A stretch of 8,554 bases of DNA from Rhodocyclales bacterium (GTDB taxonomy: Bacteria; Pseudomonadota; Gammaproteobacteria; Burkholderiales; Rhodocyclaceae), in assembly GCA_021413665.1 (NCBI GenBank), contig JAIOPW010000023.1, positions 1 to 8,554 of the forward strand, given 5' to 3'. Of this stretch, positions 1 through 6,458 are shown one piece after another (the stretch's first letter is position 1; every line of letters starts with the position of its first letter). The notes under the pieces are model-generated. The model did no database searches. It was given only the letters and a program-made list of their open reading frames with translations, and was not told where the DNA came from. A program made the translations under genes and the position numbers.

Positions 1-1306
1 CAGGGGCGCGCTGGACGTCGGCGCGACGACCATCAACGAGGCGATGAAAGTGGCTGCGGTGAGGGCGATCGCGGAACTGGCGCATGCCGAGCAGTCGGAA
101 GTGGTGACGGCGGCCTATGGCACGGAGGATCTTTCCTTCGGCCCTGAATACCTGATTCCGAAACCCTTCGATCCCCGGCTCATCATCAAGGTTGCCCCGG
201 CGGTGGCCCAGGCGGCAATGGATTCAGGCGTCGCCACGCGGCCCATCGCCGACATGGATGCGTATGTCGCGCAACTGAACGACTTCGTTTACTCGACAGG
301 GTTGTTGATGCGTCCGGTGTTCGCCGCGGCCAAGAAGAAGCCGGCGCGTGTGGTCTTCTGCGAAGGCGAGGACGAACGCGTGCTGCGCGCCGCACAAACC
401 GTTTGCGACGAGGGGCTGGCACGGCCGATCCTGATCGGTCGCCCGGACGTGGTGGAAAAAAGCATCGCCCGCCACGGCCTGCGCATCCGTGCCGGCGAAC
501 ATTTCGAGCTGGTCAGCCCGGATTCGGATCCGCGCTACAAGGAGCTCTGGCAGGACTACTACGGGCTGATGTCGCGCAAGGGCGTCGGTGTCGAGTACGC
601 CAAGCGGGAAATGCGGCGGCGGACCACGCTGATTGGCGCCATGCTGGTCCGGCACAACTACGCCGACGCCATGCTGTGCGGCACCTTTGGCAAGCACTCG
701 CTGCACCTGCGCTACATCGAAACCGTGATCGGCCTCAAGCCGGGAATCGAGAACTTCTACGCCATGAACATGCTGGTGCTGCCGCGCCGCACCCTGTTCA
801 TCGGCGATACCTATGTCAACTACGATCCGACTGCGGAGCAACTCGCGGAGATGACGCTGCTGGCGGCCGACGAAGTCGCACGCTTCGGCCTGGCGCCCAA
901 GGTGGCGCTGCTGTCGCATTCGAGCTTCGGTACCGAGGACACGCCGACCGCGATCAAGATGCGGCGCGCGCTGGAAATCCTGCGCGAAATCGCGCCGCAG
1001 CTTGAAGTCGATGGCGAGATGCACGGCGACGCCGCCCTCTCCGAAGACATCCGGCGCCAGGTGTTTCCCGACTCGACGCTCAAGGGTCAGGCCAACCTGC
1101 TGATCATGCCGACGCTGGATGCCGCCAATATCTCCTTCAACCTGATCAAGACCTCGGCGGGCGACGGACTGACGGTCGGTCCGCTGCTACTGGGTGCGGC
1201 GCGACCGGTGCATATTCTGACCCCCACGGCTACCGTCAGGCGCATCGTCAACGTCACTGCGCTGTTGTCGGTCGAAGCGCAGCAGCAGGCCAGAAGCGGC
1301 GGTTGA
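1..1306 (+). CDS. maeB: NADP-dependent malic enzyme, C-terminal part (5' truncated by window edge)
   Basis: Oxidatively decarboxylates malate to pyruvate with NADP+, supplying NADPH and pyruvate in the cytoplasm. The reading frame is open from the window edge; the first whole codon is at position 2 and reads RGALDVGATTINEAMK, so the ATG at 44 is internal. 434 residues are visible; large MaeB-type enzymes run to roughly 750-770, so the N-terminal catalytic part is mostly missing. The end of the malic NAD-binding domain (YLIPKPFDPRL, visible residues about 50-60) is followed by a phosphotransacetylase-like domain from about residue 110 (RVVFCEGEDERVL) to the end (GDGLTVGPLLLG, HILTPTATVRRIVN). 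In this family that domain is generally regulatory, responding to acetyl-CoA, rather than catalytic. No internal stop or frameshift is seen. The stop TGA lies 7 nt before the patatin gene, suggesting co-transcription. Malic enzyme/PTA-domain architecture is clear; NADP over NAD specificity is inferred from the family. Confidence 0.93.
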   Translation, partial: RGALDVGATTINEAMKVAAVRAIAELAHAEQSEVVTAAYGTEDLSFGPEYLIPKPFDPRLIIKVAPAVAQAAMDSGVATRPIADMDAYVAQLNDFVYSTGLLMRPVFAAAKKKPARVVFCEGEDERVLRAAQTVCDEGLARPILIGRPDVVEKSIARHGLRIRAGEHFELVSPDSDPRYKELWQDYYGLMSRKGVGVEYAKREMRRRTTLIGAMLVRHNYADAMLCGTFGKHSLHLRYIETVIGLKPGIENFYAMNMLVLPRRTLFIGDTYVNYDPTAEQLAEMTLLAADEVARFGLAPKVALLSHSSFGTEDTPTAIKMRRALEILREIAPQLEVDGEMHGDAALSEDIRRQVFPDSTLKGQANLLIMPTLDAANISFNLIKTSAGDGLTVGPLLLGAARPVHILTPTATVRRIVNVTALLSVEAQQQARSGG

Positions 1307-1313
1307 TTCCCTC

Positions 1314-2450
1314 ATGACGGCACCTCGCACCGCCCTGATCCTGACCGGTGGCGGGGCCCGCGCCGGCTATCAGGTCGGTGTGCTGAAGGCGATCCGCGAG
1401 TTGTTGCCGGAGCCACGCCGGAATCCGTTTCCGATCTTGTGCGGCACCTCGGCCGGAGCGATCAATGCTGCTTCGTTGGCGGTATGGGCCGAGGATTTCG
1501 GTGCCGGCGTGGATAATCTGCTGGACGTCTGGGAAAACTTCCGCGCCGATCAGGTCTATCGAGCCGATCCGGTAAGCATGGGCATCTCCGGCGCACGCTG
1601 GGTTTCCACGCTGGCGCTGGGCTGGCTGACACGTCATTCGCCGCGCTCCCTGCTGGACAACTCGCCACTGCGCCGCCTCTTGGGCGACAGCCTCGACTTC
1701 AGCCGTATCGCGAAGGCCATTGGAAACGGGGCCTTGCATTCAGTCAGCATCACCTGCTCCGGCTACTCGTCGGGGCAGAGCGTCAGCTTCTATCAGGGGC
1801 GCGCGGACCTTGAGGTCTGGCGTCGCAGTCAGCGGGTCGGGGCGCCAACCAAGATATCCCTCGATCATCTGATGGCGTCCAGCGCTATCCCGTTCATCTT
1901 TCCGGCCGTGCATATCAATCGCGAATGGTTCGGTGACGGTTCGATGCGCCAGGTCGCGCCGGTCTCCCCGGCGATCCATCTCGGTGCCCACAAGATACTG
2001 GTGATCGGCGCCGGTCGCATGGCCGACGAGAACGCCCGGCCGCGGGCCGAGATTTATCCCTCGCTGGCGCAAATCGCCGGCCATGCGCTGTCCAGCATCT
2101 TTCTCGACAGCATGTCGGTCGATCTGGAACGGATGAGCCGGATCAACAATACTTTGTCATTGATCCCGGACGATGTTCGGCGCGAGAAAGGCATGAGCCT
2201 GAGGCCGATCGACGTGTTGACCATCGCACCATCGCAACGTCTTGACCACCTCGCCGCGCGCCATGCCAAGGCCTTGCCATGGGCCGTCCGCACGATGCTG
2301 CGCGGTTTCGGCGCCATGAACCGCAACGGCGGCGCGCTGACCAGCTACCTGTTGTTCGAGCGGCCCTACACCATGGCCTTGATCGAACTCGGGTACGCGG
2401 ACACCTTGGCGCGCCGGGATGAAGTGTGCCGGTTTCTTGATCCGAGTTGA
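1314..2450 (+). CDS. Patatin-like phospholipase family protein
   Basis: A 378-residue predicted serine lipid acyl hydrolase of the patatin family. The N-terminus carries the glycine-rich oxyanion-hole loop (TGGGARAGYQVG, residues 11-22). The nucleophile elbow GTSAG follows, with Ser46 as predicted nucleophile, and the dyad aspartate sits in FGDGS at Asp208. These are the Ser-Asp dyad motifs of patatins. The SSAIPFIFPAV stretch (189-199) before the Asp is also typical. No signal peptide or clear membrane segment is seen, so it is probably cytoplasmic or peripherally membrane-bound. The C-terminal 150 or so residues match no domain I can name. The ATG is 7 nt after the maeB stop with no convincing Shine-Dalgarno, which suits translation coupled to maeB. 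The physiological substrate cannot be told from sequence; phospholipid turnover is a family-level guess. The stop is followed by an AT-rich gap. Confidence 0.9.
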   Translation: MTAPRTALILTGGGARAGYQVGVLKAIRELLPEPRRNPFPILCGTSAGAINAASLAVWAEDFGAGVDNLLDVWENFRADQVYRADPVSMGISGARWVSTLALGWLTRHSPRSLLDNSPLRRLLGDSLDFSRIAKAIGNGALHSVSITCSGYSSGQSVSFYQGRADLEVWRRSQRVGAPTKISLDHLMASSAIPFIFPAVHINREWFGDGSMRQVAPVSPAIHLGAHKILVIGAGRMADENARPRAEIYPSLAQIAGHALSSIFLDSMSVDLERMSRINNTLSLIPDDVRREKGMSLRPIDVLTIAPSQRLDHLAARHAKALPWAVRTMLRGFGAMNRNGGALTSYLLFERPYTMALIELGYADTLARRDEVCRFLDPS

Positions 2451-2513
2451 TAATATTGTTTAGATTGATGCCTCAACTCCTTTATTCCTAACGATAACTG
2501 CCGATACTACTTA

Positions 2514-2541
2514 TTGCGGAGGGGATATCCTCTGTTAGAAT
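2514..2541 (+). promoter_or_regulatory. Candidate sigma70-type promoter for pbpG
   Basis: TTGCGG (2514-2519) and TAGAAT (2536-2541) are separated by 16 nt. The -10 matches the consensus at 5 of 6 positions; the -35 matches only its TTG. The site lies in an AT-rich gap just upstream of the pbpG ribosome binding site. An imperfect palindrome with the perfect core GGATATCC (2523-2530) fills part of the spacer and could bind a regulator, but no specific operator is recognised. Confidence 0.5.
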
Positions 2542-2552
2542 GACTCGATCGC

Positions 2553-2558
2553 AGGAGG
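2553..2558 (+). promoter_or_regulatory. Strong Shine-Dalgarno site of pbpG
   Basis: A perfect AGGAGG lies 10 nt before the ATG at 2569. It is the strongest ribosome binding site seen in the window and fixes the pbpG start, consistent with the signal peptide that begins exactly there. Confidence 0.8.
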
Positions 2559-2568
2559 GAGCCTCTCC

Positions 2569-3510
2569 ATGAAGAAATCACTACTGATGCTGTTGGCGGT
2601 CGCGCTGGTCGGCGCTGGCGTGACGCCGACCGACGTCGAGGCGGCCACCAAAAAGAAGGTGGTTGCGGCAAAAAAGAAAGCGCCACGCATCGCGAAGCAG
2701 TTCAACGCCAGAAAACTGGCGCAGCGCGGGGCATCGCTGGACGATGCGCAGCACCTCGCCTTGCAGTCTTCCGCTGTTCTGGTGCTGGACCAGACTACCG
2801 GCGCGATCCTGTTTGAAAAGAACCCCAACGCCGTCTTGCCGATCGCCTCGATTACCAAGTTGATGACGGCGATGGTTGTGCTGGACGCCAAACCCGACCT
2901 CAAAGAGGCTCTGGTGATTGGTCAGGACGATGTCGATATGGTCAAGGGCACCCGGTCACGGCTCAAGGTCGGGACGCAACTGGAACGGGAGGAAATGCTC
3001 CGCTTGGCCCTGATGTCTTCGGAAAACCGCGCGGCCTCGGCCCTGTCGCGCCACTACCCCGGCGGCCGCGAGGCTTTCGTTGCCGCCATGAACCAGAAGG
3101 CCCGGACGCTGGGCCTGGCCGACACGCGTTTTCAGGATGCGACGGGCCTAACCGCCGCCAACGTATCCAGCCCGCGCGATCTGGCGCGGATGGTCGATGC
3201 TGCCCACCAATACCCGCTGATTCGCGAGTTCTCCACCACGTCCGAAGGCGCATTCAGCATCGCCGGTCGCACGCAGCAGTTCCGCAACACCAACACCCTC
3301 GTCAAGAGCCCGACCTGGGAGATCGGCCTGTCCAAGACCGGCTACATCAACGAAGCCGGCAAGTGCCTGGTCATGCAGGCCTGGCTCAACAACAAGCCGA
3401 CCATCATCGTGCTGCTCGATTCCTGGGGCAAGATGACCCGCATCGGCGATGCCAACCGCATCAAGCGCTGGGTCGAGAGCGCATCGCTGGCACGTCCGAG
3501 CGCCGGCTGA
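2569..3510 (+). CDS. pbpG: D-alanyl-D-alanine endopeptidase (PBP7 type)
   Basis: A periplasmic serine peptidase of the SxxK acyltransferase (S11) family that cleaves D-Ala-containing cross-links in peptidoglycan. All three active-site motifs are present: SITK (Ser94 nucleophile, Lys97), SEN (Ser151-Asn153) and KTG (256-258). Residues 1-25 form a signal peptide (Met-Lys-Lys, hydrophobic core, likely cleavage after VEA). A short lysine-rich linker follows at 28-43 (KKKVVAAKKKAPRIAKQ). The length of 313 residues matches E. coli PBP7 (about 310). It lacks the extra C-terminal domain and amphipathic membrane anchor of DacA/DacC carboxypeptidases, which supports the endopeptidase call. The gene appears monocistronic: it has its own promoter candidate and ribosome binding site, and a hairpin terminator follows. 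A D,D-carboxypeptidase of the same family is the main alternative. Confidence 0.92.
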   Translation: MKKSLLMLLAVALVGAGVTPTDVEAATKKKVVAAKKKAPRIAKQFNARKLAQRGASLDDAQHLALQSSAVLVLDQTTGAILFEKNPNAVLPIASITKLMTAMVVLDAKPDLKEALVIGQDDVDMVKGTRSRLKVGTQLEREEMLRLALMSSENRAASALSRHYPGGREAFVAAMNQKARTLGLADTRFQDATGLTAANVSSPRDLARMVDAAHQYPLIREFSTTSEGAFSIAGRTQQFRNTNTLVKSPTWEIGLSKTGYINEAGKCLVMQAWLNNKPTIIVLLDSWGKMTRIGDANRIKRWVESASLARPSAG

Positions 3511-3531
3511 TATCCGCTGCCGCCCTGCTCC

Positions 3532-3553
3532 AGGCCGCCTGCGGGCGGCCTTT
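3532..3553 (+). terminator. Terminator-like hairpin after pbpG
   Basis: AGGCCGCC (3532-3539) and GGCGGCCT (3544-3551) form a perfect 8-bp GC-rich stem around a TGCG loop, 21 nt after the pbpG stop. Only three T residues (3551-3553) follow, so it is a weak intrinsic terminator by the classical rule. Its place between pbpG and the hem operon supports the role. Confidence 0.6.
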
Positions 3554-3581
3554 GCGCTGCGCGGGACGGCCCACGGGCTGC

Positions 3582-3587
3582 TAGAAT
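3582..3587 (+). promoter_or_regulatory. Candidate -10 element for the hemCDXY operon
   Basis: TAGAAT, the same hexamer as the proposed pbpG -10, lies 29 nt after the pbpG terminator and 91 nt before the preferred hemC start. No good -35 is found at 16-18 nt spacing; that stretch is plain GC-rich sequence. Transcription would begin around 3594, so the ATG at 3601 would be almost leaderless and the GTG at 3679 would have a leader of about 85 nt. Confidence 0.4.
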
Positions 3588-3678
3588 TGCAAGCCAAATC
3601 ATGCTGCCGCAAGACCGTCGAGGCGGCCGGGCGGGCAGCGCCAACCAAGCGCATCCCTCTCCGTCGATCGGTCATCCC

Positions 3679-4629
3679 GTGAGCCCAGCAACCTCTCCCG
3701 CATCCGCCCCCAAACGAATCGTCATCGCCACCCGCGAGTCGCGCCTCGCCTTGTGGCAGGCCGAGCATGTGCGCAGTCTTCTGCGGCAACTTTATCCGGC
3801 CTGCGGCGTCGAGTTGCTCGGCATGACCACGCGCGGCGACCAGATCCTCGATCGGCCGCTGTCCAAGGTCGGTGGCAAGGGGCTGTTCGTCAAGGAATTG
3901 GAGGCCGCCCTGCTCGACGGTTCGGCCGACCTCGCCGTGCATTCCATGAAGGACGTGCCGATGCAGATGGAGCCGGAGTTCTCCCTGGTCGCCATCGGCC
4001 CGCGCGAAGTGCCGCTCGATGCGCTGGTGTCGAGCAAGTACGCCAGCCTCGAAGACATGCCGCCGGGTGCCGTGGTCGGCACGTCCAGCCTGCGCCGTGA
4101 AGCCCAGCTGCATGCGCGCTATCCCTACCTCGCCGTGACGCCGTTGCGCGGCAATCTTGACACCCGCTTGCGCAAGCTCGACGAAGGCCAGTTCGACGCC
4201 ATCATCCTCGCCGCTGCGGGGCTGACGCGTCTCGGCCTCGGCCAGCGCATCCGCGCCGTGCTGGCCGCCGAGGATTCGCTGCCCGCCGCCGGCCAGGGTG
4301 CGCTCGGCATCGAGGCGCTGGTGTCGCGGCCGGACGTCGCCGCCTGGGTCGCACCCCTCAATGACATGAATACCGCCGCCTGCGTACGCGCCGAGCGCGC
4401 CGTGTCACGAGCGCTGGCGGGCAGCTGTGAAGTGCCGCTGGGCGCCTACGCCGAAATGCGTGCCGGCAGCCTTTTTTTGCGCGGCTTCGTCGCCTCGCCC
4501 GACGGCACGCGCATGGCGCACGCGGAGCTCAGCGGCGCCGCCGCCGACCCGGAAGCCCTCGGCCTGCAACTGGCCGCGGAACTGCGCCGACAGGGTGCCG
4601 CCGAGATTCTCGCCGCACTGGGCGGTTAA
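3679..4629 (+). CDS. hemC: Hydroxymethylbilane synthase (porphobilinogen deaminase)
   Basis: Joins four porphobilinogen units into hydroxymethylbilane, the linear precursor of uroporphyrinogen III, in the cytoplasm. The start chosen is GTG at 3679, giving 316 residues, close to E. coli HemC (313). Family marks: substrate-binding TRESRLALWQ (18-27), MTTRGDQ (49-55), KGLFVKELE (67-75), catalytic Asp92 in HSMKDVP, GTSSLRR (134-140), LRGNLDTRL (156-164), and Cys250 in GSCEVPLGAYA, which anchors the dipyrromethane cofactor. An in-frame ATG at 3601 would add 26 residues, but these are Arg/Gly/Ser/Pro-rich and unlike the family. Neither start has a good Shine-Dalgarno. It is first gene of hemCDXY, with hemD starting 2 nt after the stop. 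A run of seven T sits inside the gene at 4472-4478. The function is certain; the exact start is not. Confidence 0.95.
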   Translation: MSPATSPASAPKRIVIATRESRLALWQAEHVRSLLRQLYPACGVELLGMTTRGDQILDRPLSKVGGKGLFVKELEAALLDGSADLAVHSMKDVPMQMEPEFSLVAIGPREVPLDALVSSKYASLEDMPPGAVVGTSSLRREAQLHARYPYLAVTPLRGNLDTRLRKLDEGQFDAIILAAAGLTRLGLGQRIRAVLAAEDSLPAAGQGALGIEALVSRPDVAAWVAPLNDMNTAACVRAERAVSRALAGSCEVPLGAYAEMRAGSLFLRGFVASPDGTRMAHAELSGAAADPEALGLQLAAELRRQGAAEILAALGG

Positions 4630-4631
4630 GC

Positions 4632-5414
4632 ATGTCGCTGGCTGGCCGCCATGTCGTGGTGACGCGCCCGGCCGGGCAGGCGGCTCATTTTGCGACTGCG
4701 TTGATCGGGCAGGGCGCGATACCGGTGCTCTACCCGGTGCTGGAGATTCGCGAACTCGAAGACGTCGCGCCGCTGCTCGACGTCGCGATCCGCCTCGACA
4801 ACTTCGACCTCGCCGTTTTCGTCAGTCCCAACGCCATCGAACAGGCGCTGGTCCGGATTCTGCCGCGGCGTCCCTGGCCAGCGGCGTTGCGCGTGGCGGC
4901 GCTGGGCAAGAGCAGCGAACGCGAGCTGGCGCGACACGGGATTCATGACGTGATTTCGCCCGCATTGCGCTTCGATTCCGAGGCCCTGCTGGAACTTCCG
5001 GAACTTATCGATGCGCAGGGCAAGCGCGTGATCATTTTTCGTGGCGAGGGCGGTCGTGAGCTGCTCGGTGAAACACTCAAGGAGCGCGGCGCTACCGTCG
5101 AATACGTGAGCTGCTATCGTCGGGCGCGGCCGCAACTCGATCCCGCGCCCCTGCTCAAGCTCTGGGAAGAAGGCCGGCTCGACGCCGTGACGCTGACCAG
5201 CAGCGAGGGTTTGCGCAATTTCTTCGAGATGGTCGGCCGGCTTGGACAGGCCTGGCTGAGAAAGACGCCGGCATTCGTGCCGCACCTGCGGATCGCCGAG
5301 CAGGCGCAGGCCCTCGGACTTGCCAGCGTAATCCCCACCGAACCCGGCGACGACGGTTTGCTGGCCGGACTCATGCAATACTTCGCACCTCATGGAAACT
5401 CCCGCTCAAACTGA
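4632..5414 (+). CDS. hemD: Uroporphyrinogen-III synthase
   Basis: Cyclises hydroxymethylbilane with inversion of ring D to give uroporphyrinogen III, the branch point to heme, siroheme and cobalamin. The 260-residue protein has the usual weakly conserved pattern of two similar lobes: VVVTRP (8-12 area), FVSPNA (63-68), ALGKSS (90-95), IIFRGEGGRELL (134-145), YRR (162-164) and LTSSEGL (188-194). The position after LGK, often Thr in this family, is Ser here, a conservative change. The length is normal (about 245-270). The ATG follows the hemC stop by 2 nt and the 3' end overlaps hemX by 23 nt, so translation is probably coupled across all three genes. The call rests on both the motifs and the position between hemC and hemX; sequence alone is less decisive because HemD diverges fast. 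Confidence 0.93.
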   Translation: MSLAGRHVVVTRPAGQAAHFATALIGQGAIPVLYPVLEIRELEDVAPLLDVAIRLDNFDLAVFVSPNAIEQALVRILPRRPWPAALRVAALGKSSERELARHGIHDVISPALRFDSEALLELPELIDAQGKRVIIFRGEGGRELLGETLKERGATVEYVSCYRRARPQLDPAPLLKLWEEGRLDAVTLTSSEGLRNFFEMVGRLGQAWLRKTPAFVPHLRIAEQAQALGLASVIPTEPGDDGLLAGLMQYFAPHGNSRSN

Positions 5415-6450
5415 TTCGACACCTTCCGTCGCCCGCTGGCGGGCCGCGTGGCGCAGTCCGACCTTGCGTGTCCTGGCGGTCGCCGTGGTGGTGGTCCTGG
5501 CGCAATGGGTCGACACCCGGATGCAGGTCTCCAGCCTGCAACAGGAACTCGCCAGACGTTTGGCCGACGGCGACTCGATGGCCAAGGAGGGGCGCACCCT
5601 GGCGCGGCAGAGCCAGGAATCGCTGGCCGCGCTGCAGGCCAAGGTCGGTGTGCTGGAGGCGAAGCTCGCCGAAACGCAAAGCCAGGCCGTGGCACTGGAA
5701 GCCATGTACCAGGAACTCTCCAGCACTCGCGACGAGCGCGTGCTGGCCGAAGTCGAGCAGGCTGTCGTCATTGCGATGCAGCAGCTTCAGTTCGCCGGCA
5801 ATGTCGAGGCCGCGCTCTTCGCATTGCAGGGCGCGGACGCCCGGCTTGCCCGCTCCGCACAGCCGCAGTTCCTTCCCGTCAGAAGGCTGATTGCGCGTGA
5901 CATTGAACGCCTCAAGGCCATACCCGGGGCCAACATCACCGGGTTGTCGCTGAAGATCGAAAGTGTCGTGGCCGTGGTCGACAGCCTGGCGCTCGCCTAT
6001 GAACAGCGACCCAAGGCGGACAGCATCCGGCCGGCAGCGAATGCAAAGCCGGCGAGTGTCGACTACTGGCGCGCACTCGGCGCCGACCTGTGGCGCGAGC
6101 TGCGGCAGCTGGTGCGTATCGAACGCATCGACCAGGGCGATCCGGCGCTGCTGTCGCCCAACCAGAGTTTCTTCCTGCGCGAGAACCTCAAGCTGCGCCT
6201 CCTCAATGCGCGCCTGGCGCTGTTGCAACGCGACGGCAAGGTTTTCCGCGAAGAGATCCGCCAGTCGCGCGAACAGCTCGATCGCTACTTCGATGCCCGG
6301 TCCAAGCCGGTGCAGGCGGCGCAGTCGACCCTGGCCGCGCTGGCGACCACCGACGTCAGCTTCGACCTGCCGGGTCTGGCGGAAACGCTGACGGCGCTGC
6401 GCAATCTGAAGTTTGCCCGCGAGCGCGGCACGACCGCCGCGGTCCGGTAG
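5392..6450 (+). CDS. hemX: HemX-like membrane-anchored protein of the heme operon
   Basis: A 352-residue protein of the HemX family. Databases often label it uroporphyrinogen-III C-methyltransferase, but it lacks the SAM-binding glycine-rich motifs of CobA/CysG, so the enzymatic name is not supported. It has a short cytoplasmic N-terminus (1-24), one membrane segment at about 25-39 (LRVLAVAVVVVLAQW), then a coiled-coil-like region at about 45-112 rich in Gln, Glu, Leu and Ala. A mostly helical domain follows, with typical HemX stretches YWRALGADLWREL (225-237) and LSPNQSFFLRENLKLRLLNA (254-273). The bulk should lie in the periplasm. It starts inside hemD (23-nt overlap), with no clear Shine-Dalgarno, and ends 8 nt before hemY. 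Its role is uncertain: the operon position suggests a structural or regulatory part in late tetrapyrrole synthesis. Confidence 0.9.
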   Translation: METPAQTDSTPSVARWRAAWRSPTLRVLAVAVVVVLAQWVDTRMQVSSLQQELARRLADGDSMAKEGRTLARQSQESLAALQAKVGVLEAKLAETQSQAVALEAMYQELSSTRDERVLAEVEQAVVIAMQQLQFAGNVEAALFALQGADARLARSAQPQFLPVRRLIARDIERLKAIPGANITGLSLKIESVVAVVDSLALAYEQRPKADSIRPAANAKPASVDYWRALGADLWRELRQLVRIERIDQGDPALLSPNQSFFLRENLKLRLLNARLALLQRDGKVFREEIRQSREQLDRYFDARSKPVQAAQSTLAALATTDVSFDLPGLAETLTALRNLKFARERGTTAAVR

Positions 6451-6453
6451 GAG
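6449..6453 (+). promoter_or_regulatory. Shine-Dalgarno site that decides the hemY TTG start
   Basis: AGGAG overlaps the last two bases of the hemX stop codon TAG and lies 5 nt before TTG at 6459. No ATG or GTG begins the membrane-anchored N-terminus in this frame near here, so this site picks the TTG. Confidence 0.65.
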
Positions 6454-6458
6454 CCTTC

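Noticed and set aside
44..46. ATG at 44 as the start of a 420-residue protein
   Set aside because: The frame is open to the window edge and the residues before it (RGALDVGATTINEA) are ordinary malic enzyme sequence, so the ATG is internal.
2446..2472. FNR-type box near the end of the patatin gene (TTGAT repeats and TTGATGCCTCAA)
   Set aside because: The right half-site ATCAA is missing and the spacing does not fit TTGAT-N4-ATCAA; the pattern is what AT-rich sequence gives by chance.
3148..4113. Long open frame on the minus strand (321 codons) spanning the pbpG 3' end and hemC
   Set aside because: It lies opposite two certain genes and the intergenic hairpin, its product is low-complexity and rich in Arg, Gly, Ala and His with no recognisable motif, and antisense open frames are common in GC-rich DNA.
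4451..4478. Intrinsic terminator inside hemC (small inverted repeat before the T7 run)
   Set aside because: The stem is only about 4 bp with a 10-nt loop, too weak to end transcription, and it lies inside an essential operon gene.
5371..6228. Long open frame on the minus strand (285 codons) opposite hemX
   Set aside because: This is a codon-bias shadow of hemX with no domain or ribosome binding site. The same reasoning removes similar antisense frames at 224-1024, 1254-1739, 4626-5393, 6285-7109 and 7120-7767.
5392..6450. HemX as a working uroporphyrinogen-III C-methyltransferase
   Set aside because: None of the SAM-binding motifs of CobA/CysG are present; the protein is a membrane helix plus coiled coil plus helical domain. 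The enzymatic label is a known annotation carry-over.
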